Assembly: GCA_904066235.2 (NCBI GenBank)
Contig: CAJFCV020000001.1
Location: forward strand, 4,340,001 to 4,404,000
Reading direction: 5' to 3'
From: Bursaphelenchus xylophilus
Taxonomy: Eukaryota > Nematoda > Chromadorea > Rhabditida > Aphelenchoididae
DNA: 64,000 bases
The notes under the pieces were generated by a model. The model worked only from the letters and a program-made list of their open reading frames with translations. It was not told where the DNA came from and did not search any database. A program made the position numbers and the translations under genes. This document shows positions 8,404 through 14,993 of the stretch, piece after piece. Every line of letters begins with the position of its first letter. The stretch's first letter is position 1.

Positions 8404-9426
8404 ATGAAAGTGGCAAGATCACCGTTTACTCTACCTTCGCCACACATCCCACCAGCCTTAACTCCTTCAACGCATCCAAGGTTGCCAGCGCCACCGTCGT
8501 ACGTACAAGACAAAGGCCTGGATTTGAGACCGTCTACCTCTCCAGACTTTCCTCCGCCGCCTCCCTATTCGCGGCGGACGAACCCCAGATTTCTATTTTT
8601 ATACAATAGAAAGTTTCTGATCCTGATTTCCTTTCTGCTTCTTATTATTGCAATTTTATTGGTCGTTCAAGCGTTGAGGAGTTCTCTGGGATCTTACACA
8701 ACTGCCTCACAAAGCCAGACAATGTCTGAGAACACAACAGTCCCTATGAACGCCGCTGGCGAAGCAATGAAAGCTGATATGAACGCAGCATCCGCTCAAA
8801 TTGCCTCAACGATGGACACCGCACATAGAAGTATGTCAAGAAGGATGAACATTGCCTTCGTTATGATGACATCGAAGACGAAAAGAGCCGGCTCAGTGGT
8901 AAGAGCAATAGCCGAGGTCGGAGAGATGAGATCGGCTCTGAACTCGGCCGGATCGGACGTGATTTCAGAGATGAACGCCGCCAGCGACGAGATGATATCT
9001 AAGATGAAGGCTGCGGAATCCAAAATGATTTCAAGCATCAAGTCGACTGAATCCGGGATGGAAGAAATTATGAATTATTATGGCAACGAGATGGCTGCCG
9101 GGATGAATGCTACTGGTACAGAAGTGTTATCAATAATGAATATGATCGGCACAGAAATAGTAATTAGGATGGACATGGCCGCCAAGGAGGTGAAATTAAG
9201 ACTGAAAGATTCAGAGATGGGAGAAATCTTAAAAACCGCCGGTTTAGAGATGGAATCGAAGATACACGATGCCGGCAAGGAGATCAGCTCCAAAATGACC
9301 GCAGCTGGCGCAGAGATGCGATTGAGGATGGTGGCCGTTGGCTCCGATCTGACAAGGAAAGTACTTTTATGGGGGCTCCTACTTTTTGACGGGACATATC
9401 TCAAAAAATCAGAAAAAATGTGCTGA
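8404..9426 (+). CDS. type II membrane protein with hendecad ectodomain; C-terminus supplied by a transposon
   Basis: A single-exon frame of 340 aa, paralogue of the upstream gene. It has tail PFTLPSPHIPPAL, PPPPPYSRRTNPRF with PPPY, RFLFLYNRK, and a span (FLILISFLLLIIAILLVVQ). It lacks the long Thr linker, so the hendecads start soon after the span: STMDTAHRSMS, SALNSAGSDVI, SEMNAASDEMI, SKMKAAESKMI, SKIHDAGKEIS, SKMTAAGAEMR, LRMVAVGSDLT. The frame runs into the terminal inverted repeat at 9350 and ends inside it, so the last 24 or so residues (from KVLLWGLL to EKMC) come from element sequence. No AATAAA of its own is evident before the element. The gene is probably still expressible but may have lost its native end and 3-prime UTR. 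Confidence 0.8.
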   Translation: MKVARSPFTLPSPHIPPALTPSTHPRLPAPPSYVQDKGLDLRPSTSPDFPPPPPYSRRTNPRFLFLYNRKFLILISFLLLIIAILLVVQALRSSLGSYTTASQSQTMSENTTVPMNAAGEAMKADMNAASAQIASTMDTAHRSMSRRMNIAFVMMTSKTKRAGSVVRAIAEVGEMRSALNSAGSDVISEMNAASDEMISKMKAAESKMISSIKSTESGMEEIMNYYGNEMAAGMNATGTEVLSIMNMIGTEIVIRMDMAAKEVKLRLKDSEMGEILKTAGLEMESKIHDAGKEISSKMTAAGAEMRLRMVAVGSDLTRKVLLWGLLLFDGTYLKKSEKMC

Positions 9427-9946
9427 TCAAGGATATATAGATCTTAGCTGCCCATTTTAGGTTTTTAGGGGTGAAAACTCAATCGGAAGTTTACTTAAAG
9501 TCCTATATGAACCCCTTTTCGCTTAATTTTTCACAGGTTTACAATTTTTATTTTGGCTTAAAATGATGTTTATTGAGTTTCTAAGACGTAATAAGACAGT
9601 CTTGGCCCAAAAATTTATTTTTCCGACCTTCAACTTCAAAAAAAGTTGATTCAGCCCAAAAGGGAAATCGAACCTGTGCGGCGTCACCCTCTTGATTCCC
9701 AGATTACGACACTAACCACTCGGCCACACCGCTCTCTTCCGAAGGAAGAGACCGACTGCGCTTTTTATCGCTTCGAATGCCTGCGCCTTTTGTAGGGAAA
9801 TTAAGCCAGTTTTTGGGCATTTTCACCCCTAAAAACCTAAAATGGGCAGCTAAGATTTATATATCCTTGATCAGCGCATTTTTTCTGATTTTTTGAGATA
9901 TGTCCCTTAAAAAAGTAGGAGCCCCCATAAAAGTACTTTCCTTGTC
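9350..9946. mobile_element. 597-bp terminal-inverted-repeat element with an internal tRNA-like block
   Basis: The two ends are near-perfect inverted copies of about 125 bp: TGACAAGGAAAGTACTTTTA..GGGGGCTCC and its inverse, then AAGATATATA..TTTTTAGGGGTGAAAA. The middle holds a tRNA-like sequence on the minus strand (9655-9740) and no transposase. A relative with the same TGACAAGGAAAGTACTT end lies at 13215-13682 but has a different interior. I see no clear target-site duplication. The element joins the coding end of the 8404 gene on its left to an orphan palmitoyltransferase exon on its right. Confidence 0.85.
9655..9740 (-). tRNA. tRNA-like pseudogene (Ser/Leu class) inside the TIR element
   Basis: On the minus strand a near-consensus A box (TGGCCGAGTGG) and a B-box-like GGTTCGATTTCC are spaced as in a tRNA with a long variable arm. 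A T-run (ACTTTTTTTG) follows, which could end Pol III transcription. The anticodon stem and acceptor stem do not pair properly, so I call it a degenerate tRNA-derived sequence rather than a working tRNA. It may have provided an internal Pol III promoter to the element. Confidence 0.55.
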
Positions 9947-10006
9947 AAACTATTTTTACAAAGATTTTACAAAAAAAAAAAATTTTTTTAATTCCAAAAA
10001 CCTTAC

Positions 10007-10173
10007 CGATTTTGAAGAGACGTTCTTGCTCGATAACTTCTTTGTTGGTGGCCCGGGGAATGATTCCGGGGTCCGTGAATGAGGTTTTGAGGAGATTGGC
10101 CATAACCAGGAAGAAAAGGACGGCCGCGCACACCGGTAATGCCAAGGAAACCCGTTCGGCGATGAAAATGGCG
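10007..10173 (-). pseudogene. orphan exon of a DHHC palmitoyltransferase (ZDHHC9/14/18 type)
   Basis: On the minus strand a 167-bp open exon lies between an acceptor (ATCTTTCAG) and a donor (ATCG|GTAAGG). It encodes LALPVCAAVLFFLVMANLL followed by KTSFTDPGIIPRAT, which is the second membrane span and the signature TSFxDPGxxPRA turn of ZDHHC9/14/18-type protein S-acyltransferases. The catalytic DHHC-Cys domain should be encoded further left on this strand, but there the sequence is intron remnant, the TIR element and an unrelated gene. I found no other exon of this gene in the neighbourhood. It is therefore most likely a duplicated fragment. Confidence 0.65.
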
Positions 10174-10563
10174 CTGAAAGATACGGAACTACCAAGCCAG
10201 TGTGTTCCCTTTTCTTCTCACTATGGGATGTGCAATGAAACTTGTTTAAATTGTGACTTTTATCTCATTACGCTTTTTAACATGAAGTTTTAAATAGAGA
10301 TAGCATAATAAATAAATGCATATCATGAATAGATCATTGAACGAGCTCAAAATAGAAATTTGCTTTTAGTCATAAAGAAAAGAAATGAAATGAATAGCAG
10401 CATGAAGCGATAAACACACAACAGTTGGGTATCATTATCAAAATGCCAACCGTGATAATCTACTGGGGAGTTTGCTGAGGTCTGGCGAAGACTTGTCGAG
10501 TGTCTAGTTCGGGGGTTTATTACTGTAAACATTTTTAGCGATGCATATATTTATTTTTATTTA

Positions 10564-10774
10564 TTAGATCGTCCAGAAAGTTCGTGCGTTTTTTTCATTG
10601 CTTTTTTTTACGAGGATTGTTTGTTGTTTGGCAAATGGTATATATTTATTTGATACAGCCAGTCTTGTAGAGGAGAAAAAGCTGTATCAAATAAATATAT
10701 ACCATTTGCCAAAGAACAACAATCCTTGTAAAACAAAGCAATGAAAAAACGAACGAACTTTCTGGACGACCTAA
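10564..10774. mobile_element. 211-bp mariner-type MITE (fold-back)
   Basis: A nearly complete palindrome: TTAGATCGTCCAGAAAGTTC at the left end pairs with GAACTTTCTGGACGACCTAA at the right, flanked by TA on both sides. The inner arms GGCAAATGGTATATATTTAT..GATACAGC also pair, leaving a loop of about 20 bases near 10665. The TTAGRTNGTCC..AAAGTTCGT end and TA target site are typical of mariner relatives. There is no coding capacity. Confidence 0.85.
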
Positions 10775-10837
10775 TAGTTTGAGTGAGCCATAAAAAAAGA
10801 CGAGAAGCGGCTTCACAGAGAGCGATTGTACACATTT

Positions 10838-11050
10838 TTATTCATCAACTAAGGTAGCATTATAATTGAAACATTGTGCAACGCGGTTTTCTGGAACACA
10901 TTTGCCATCCGTACACAACCCATCCTCAAATCCATGTGCCCTACAGCAAGTGGCAACATCACCTCCATTCCAACAAGTCTCATCGCACGGGATTACATTT
11001 TTTCCAAGGGATACAGCGACAATAAGGAGAAAAACAAGGAACACTCTCAT
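10838..11050 (-). CDS. secreted six-cysteine peptide of the CDETC family
   Basis: A 70-aa frame with a clear signal peptide (MRVFLVFLLIVAVSLG) and then the module: CDETC, WNGGDVATCC, RAHGFEDGLC, plus two further cysteines (GKC, AQC) and a short polar tail. It is the same module as in the membrane-anchored neighbours, but without tail or anchor. The module has one extra cysteine, seven in all, so it may dimerise or leave one thiol free. The stop codon overlaps an AATAAA (minus strand, 10836-10841), so the 3-prime UTR must be very short. It is divergent from the 11499 gene across about 450 bp. Function unknown; size and cysteine content resemble host-defence peptides, which is inference. Confidence 0.8.
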   Translation of the reverse strand: MRVFLVFLLIVAVSLGKNVIPCDETCWNGGDVATCCRAHGFEDGLCTDGKCVPENRVAQCFNYNATLVDE

Positions 11051-11498
11051 AATTACAAATTAACAGCGACTGATTCAAGGAAAATCAAAAAGTATTCGAT
11101 TTTTATATTCATATTTTCTGACTTAAAAATCTTGAACCCGGATGCAAAGCCGGACCTTGTTTATCGAAAGAGTCAAGAGGCTTTCGTTGACGGCCAATAT
11201 CGCAAGTTTTTAACGTCATTTGTTGACCTTTAAAAAGCAAATTTGATAAGGAAATGAGACGAATAGCCGCAGAGTGGAGTAAATACTCAAAGCGATATGA
11301 TAGCGCGTGGAATTGATAGGACAATGACTAATCATGTCGTTTTTATGATGGGCTAGGGAAAGCAAAGCTCTTAAATTTCGTTGAAATTCAATGTCAAAAT
11401 GATTTTGTTCCGGTTTTGGTTCCGGTTTAGGGATTTTATAGCAAAATGTTTGGAATATAAAGGCCGCTAAAGCTGAATGAAAACAAGCACCATTTTCA
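11051..11498. promoter_or_regulatory. divergent intergenic region between two secreted-peptide genes
   Basis: It contains GGAGTAAATACTCAAAG near 11274-11290, whose minus-strand reading includes TTACTCC, and an ATATAAAGG TATA-like box near 11455, about 40 bases before the ATG of the plus-strand gene. The two genes may share control elements. Confidence 0.35.
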
Positions 11499-11741
11499 AT
11501 GAAATTTGTTGTCATTTTCCTACTATTCATCGGCCTTGTTGCCTCTTCACCCCTGACCCAGTCAAGGCCACCGGGGGACAAAGATTGCGAGGGCGGAATA
11601 ATGCAGGGCCTTTCTGGAAACAAGGTTTGTTGGGCTTGCACTGAAACCTGCACAAATCGAGGCGATGTTCAAGCCTGCTGTGTTGCTCATGGGTGGAAGG
11701 AGGGGGATTGCGATCAATATCATCATGCCATTTGTACTTAA
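11499..11741 (+). CDS. secreted six-cysteine peptide, divergent member
   Basis: An 80-aa frame with signal peptide MKFVVIFLLFIGLVASS, then a short pro-segment, CEGGIMQGL, and the module CTETC, TNRGDVQACC, VAHGWKEGDC and HAICT at the end. Two additional cysteines precede the module (DCEGG and VCWA), so a fourth disulfide is possible. AATAAA is at 11818-11823. It lies next to the minus-strand secreted paralogue, and the anchored six-cysteine genes lie on both sides. Confidence 0.8.
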   Translation: MKFVVIFLLFIGLVASSPLTQSRPPGDKDCEGGIMQGLSGNKVCWACTETCTNRGDVQACCVAHGWKEGDCDQYHHAICT

Positions 11742-12647
11742 TCTGGTTAACTAATTATTCTGTATTGAAAATTCGGCTGTATCTGCGTATAACATCTGCG
11801 TATAACATATTGTCTTCAATAAACAATAATTGTTTTATTTCTTACTGCACTTGGATCAGCATTCAAGATATTTGGAGTGGAGATAAAAAATGTACTACAT
11901 GTTTTACTTCACATCTTCTAGCATCAGAAGAGGTATGTCTTCTTTGCGACGAAGCAGGCGAAGTCATTGTTTTTTCAGGCTGATTTTTTTGAGGAAAAAA
12001 TGATCAAAATTGTGGTAATATTTTTTATTTTAATTACGCTTGTTACAGAATGAAAAGAAACCCTGAAATACTGTATACACTCATTTTTTTACAAATTAAA
12101 AAAATCAGTCAAAAAATTCGCCTTGGTCCCTTCGCCATACCCATTTTCCAAGGTGCTCTGCTTGCCCAGATGCATTGTTCAAAAGTTATATACACAGTTC
12201 GCCCAAGTGTACTGCTGTGATCCAATCAAGCAAAGCCATGAACTTTACTGCATCGAAGATACATCTGGAAGTCCGACTGTTTTAACGGTTGTTTTAAAAA
12301 TCTAAGGAAGAGCGGAAAGATTAATTGATGACTATTCGCGGAACCGACTGAAAATTTAGCAAAGTGAAGACGCAAGCGGAAAATTTAACTTTTCCTTCAG
12401 CTCACATCACAAGTTTTTTAACTTGCTGTTTTCTTCCGACCTAAGCGAACTGTTTTCTTCGTTCGCTTAATTTCCAACGACGCCAAAACGTTTCACTAAT
12501 TGCCTGAAAATTGGGGTCACATTTACACTCCTTCCGCCTATAAAACCTTGTCGTTACATGCATTACTTGTTATTTAACTTGTAACTATTCTGTTTAAGGA
12601 TTTTGAAGAGGTTTGCAAATAATCTTTTATTTTTGGCTGTACAAAAT
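11742..12647. other. intergenic stretch and upstream region of the 12648 gene
   Basis: I see no supported exon or RNA gene. The last 170 bases hold CGACGCCAAAACG near 12478 and GGGGTCACATTTACACTCCT near 12515, which look like decayed versions of the GACGTC and TTACTCA blocks upstream of the paralogues. Confidence 0.35.
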
Positions 12648-12938
12648 ATGTCTATGAAGAAGCAGCAGCCTCCGTTTACTGTACCTTCATCGCACGCTCC
12701 TCCTGGCTTAAGTCCATATGCAATTTACACTCTTCCCAACTCTCCGCCACTTCCGTATTCGCAAGAAATTGACTTGGAAGCAACAACACACACCTCTCCG
12801 AGGATTCCATCAACAGATCGTGCACAGAAGAAGAAACGCAGATTCCTTTTTCTGTACGATACAAGACTTCGGGTTGGACTGGCGGCTATGATACTTGTGT
12901 TGGCATTTGTGTTCGTCAAGAGTCTAATACTTGAGTAG
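12648..12938 (+). CDS. tail-plus-anchor-only paralogue of the cluster membrane proteins
   Basis: A 96-aa frame starting at the ATG that aligns with the starts of its paralogues (12603 would add 15 unrelated residues and begins with TTG). It has the tail QPPFTVPSSHAPPGLSP, then SPPLPYSQ where others have PPxY, then KKRRFLFLYDTR replacing RFLFLYNRK, one span (VGLAAMILVLAFVFVKSL), and stops two residues later. No stalk, hendecads or cysteines follow, and I find no such sequence before the TIR element at 13215. The nearest AATAAA is at 13172. It may be a truncated copy or a genuine decoy or partner carrying only the intracellular tail. Confidence 0.6.
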   Translation: MSMKKQQPPFTVPSSHAPPGLSPYAIYTLPNSPPLPYSQEIDLEATTHTSPRIPSTDRAQKKKRRFLFLYDTRLRVGLAAMILVLAFVFVKSLILE

Positions 12939-13214
12939 CAACGGAAAGGATCATACTTTTATTACTACATATTATACTAGTATGAATATGTCACAATAGT
13001 GCAATGTGATTCTTCATAGTGAGGATGTTTGGAATGATGAAGCAGGTATATATATACACCCCGCTGCCGAACTGCGGCTAAGGCACGCTGTCTGGCAGGA
13101 ATTGTGGTCTTTGATCAACATATACATATAAGTCTGACGATTATAAAAGAGACAAGGATTATACATAACTCAATAAATGTTGTTATAATAAATCAATTGA
13201 ACCGTCGTTTTTGT

Positions 13215-13682
13215 TGACAAGGAAAGTACTTCTACCGATATGGCGTTACAGGTCAAAACATATATCAAAAAAATCGCAGAATTATGCTGATTCAGAAAAT
13301 GTAAAAATTAGCTGCCTAATTTTAGTTTGTAAGGGGAAAAAAATCCTCAGAAGTTTTCGTACAACACCAGGAAAATGCCTTTTTGAGCACGTTTTTACTA
13401 ATTCTAAAAGCTTTGTTTGGAGCTAAAGTAAACCCTGGCATCTTGACAAGCATTAAAATACCAAATTTGATTAATACTATACCTTAATTACATAGTAGTT
13501 CCAATGCAAAAAAGTGCCATTTGCGTAGTGTTGCGAGAAAAGTTCAGAGGGGTTTTTCACCCTTACAAACCAAGATTAGGCAGCTAATTTTTACATGTTC
13601 TAAATCCGCATAATTCTGCGAATTTTTTGATATATGTCTCGATCTGTAACTCCAATACCCCATAGAACTACTTTCTTTGTGA
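13215..13682. mobile_element. 468-bp terminal-inverted-repeat element, relative of the 9350 element
   Basis: The left end TGACAAGGAAAGTACTTCTA and the right end GAACTACTTTCTTTGTGA are imperfect inverted copies. The arms continue for about 120 bp (ATATATCAAAAAAATCGCAG, AAAATTAGCTGCCTAAT, TTTGTAAGGG). The ends match the 9350-9946 element, but the interior has no tRNA-like block. There is no transposase. Confidence 0.75.
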
Positions 13683-14043
13683 TTTTTTTGTAACAGTGAT
13701 AGCAGTAAGAACGTTCCGTAATTTGCACACTCCTTCTTCGTCAAAAATGCTTATCTCTGCAAAAGTCGAGTTAATAAAAGTGTCAGAAATTGATTCCTGG
13801 CACAGTCCCAACCCTTGTCAGATCAAAATTGATGACTTCATGCAAAACTCTAAAATAAAAACAAAGTTTTATAATGCTGATTCATTTTGCAGCCGTTCCG
13901 AACTTACAACTATCAGAACACGTTATTACTCACATTTACTTTACTTCCGCCCCTTCTGTCTCACGTCCCAGAGTCTTTCCAATTTCCCGATTATCACATC
14001 GCTAACCTGTGTTTCTTGAAGTGCCCGTAAGAATATTTTTTAT
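13683..14043 (+). promoter_or_regulatory. upstream region of the 14044 gene
   Basis: It carries TTATTACTCACATTTACTTT at 13923-13942, about 110 bases before the ATG, in the same arrangement as the TTACTCA motifs of its paralogues. I see no exon. Confidence 0.4.
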
Positions 14044-14622
14044 ATGGATAGCCTGCAAAATTCTACGGCCAAGCCCGCGGAACTACCTCTACTTTATGCT
14101 GCAAGACATGTTCCAGTTGCGCTGACACCTCCTCCTTGCTATTCTCGACATGCGCCTGTAAGGAATCCAAGGTTTTTGTATCTGTACAACAGAAAACTAC
14201 TGATTGTAATTGCCTTGTTTTTATTTATTATATCGGTTTTGTTGGGCGTCGGTCTAACATGTCGCTTCTATCCAAGCGTTTGCGAAGCTGAGAACATCGA
14301 AGGATCCAAGAGCAAATCAGCGGTTAATCCAGGAACTAACAACAGTTCTCCAGCTAAGGGAGAGCTGCTTGGAAGTTCAGAGCCAAGAGGCCGCTATGCT
14401 GGACAGGCGGAGATGGAGCCTCTGATAGACCCAAACGCTAAAGTGCCCCTGCCGACCGAGAAATACGACAAACTACTAACTATGAAGGAAGTGTTGTCTT
14501 GCGCTAGAACCTGTGCTAGCGCAGAGAATCTTAAAAGTTGTTGTCAAGCCCATGGATGGAATGGAGGGGTTTGTATTAGCCACAACGAAGGGTTTCTCCG
14601 CGCGATTTGCACAAATGCGTAA
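14044..14622 (+). CDS. type II membrane protein with divergent six-cysteine tip
   Basis: A single-exon frame of 192 aa. The tail (ELPLLYAARHVPVALTPPPC, then YSRHAPVRNPRF) contains PPCY, a PPxY motif. The juxtamembrane RFLYLYNRK precedes a span (LLIVIALFLFIISVLLGVGL). A stalk of about 90 residues follows, and the tip has CARTC, ASAENLKSCC, QAHGWNGGVC and RAICTNA. The GGDVA part of the signature is replaced by AENLK, so this is the most diverged module. Two more cysteines lie just after the span (TCRF, VCEA). AATAAA is at 14714-14719. It closes the cluster on the right. Confidence 0.85.
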   Translation: MDSLQNSTAKPAELPLLYAARHVPVALTPPPCYSRHAPVRNPRFLYLYNRKLLIVIALFLFIISVLLGVGLTCRFYPSVCEAENIEGSKSKSAVNPGTNNSSPAKGELLGSSEPRGRYAGQAEMEPLIDPNAKVPLPTEKYDKLLTMKEVLSCARTCASAENLKSCCQAHGWNGGVCISHNEGFLRAICTNA

Positions 14623-14921
14623 GCACAAGTCTTCTGGACTGCGTTTTTATGTGTAATTTTTTTATGTATGTGTATATGATATGTTGTGTATTTATAGAGC
14701 TGTACATTCTTCGAATAAACAAAACTTGAATAACTATGTTGCGATGGCAGATTTTCACTTTTTATTCTTAATTTTCGGCCACTGAGACCACTTTTAATTA
14801 GTCGTATCACCGGCGACAAATTTTCATTTTTTTATCGCCTTTTGCTTCCTTCAATCTGACTGCACTTGCACACTTTCAAAATTTCCAAATTCCCTTTCGA
14901 AAGCGAGAAGAAACAATGCGT

Positions 14922-14993
14922 GCGTCTGTGGTGTAATGGTCAGCATGGTTGCCTTCCAAGCAATCGACACGGGTTCGATTCCCGTCAGACGCA
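14922..14993 (+). tRNA. tRNA-Gly (anticodon TCC)
   Basis: A 72-nt gene starting GCGTCTGTGGTGTAATGG. The acceptor stem GCGTCTG pairs with CAGACGC. The anticodon loop is CTTCCAA in a TTGC/GCAA stem, and the T arm is ACGGG-TTCGATT-CCCGT. The discriminator base is A. T-rich sequence follows from about 14998. A second, identical copy lies at 51055-51126. Confidence 0.97.

Noticed and set aside
9655..9740. Functional tRNA-Ser/Leu
   Set aside because: A and B boxes are present, but the anticodon and acceptor stems do not pair, so I list it only as a tRNA-derived pseudogene.
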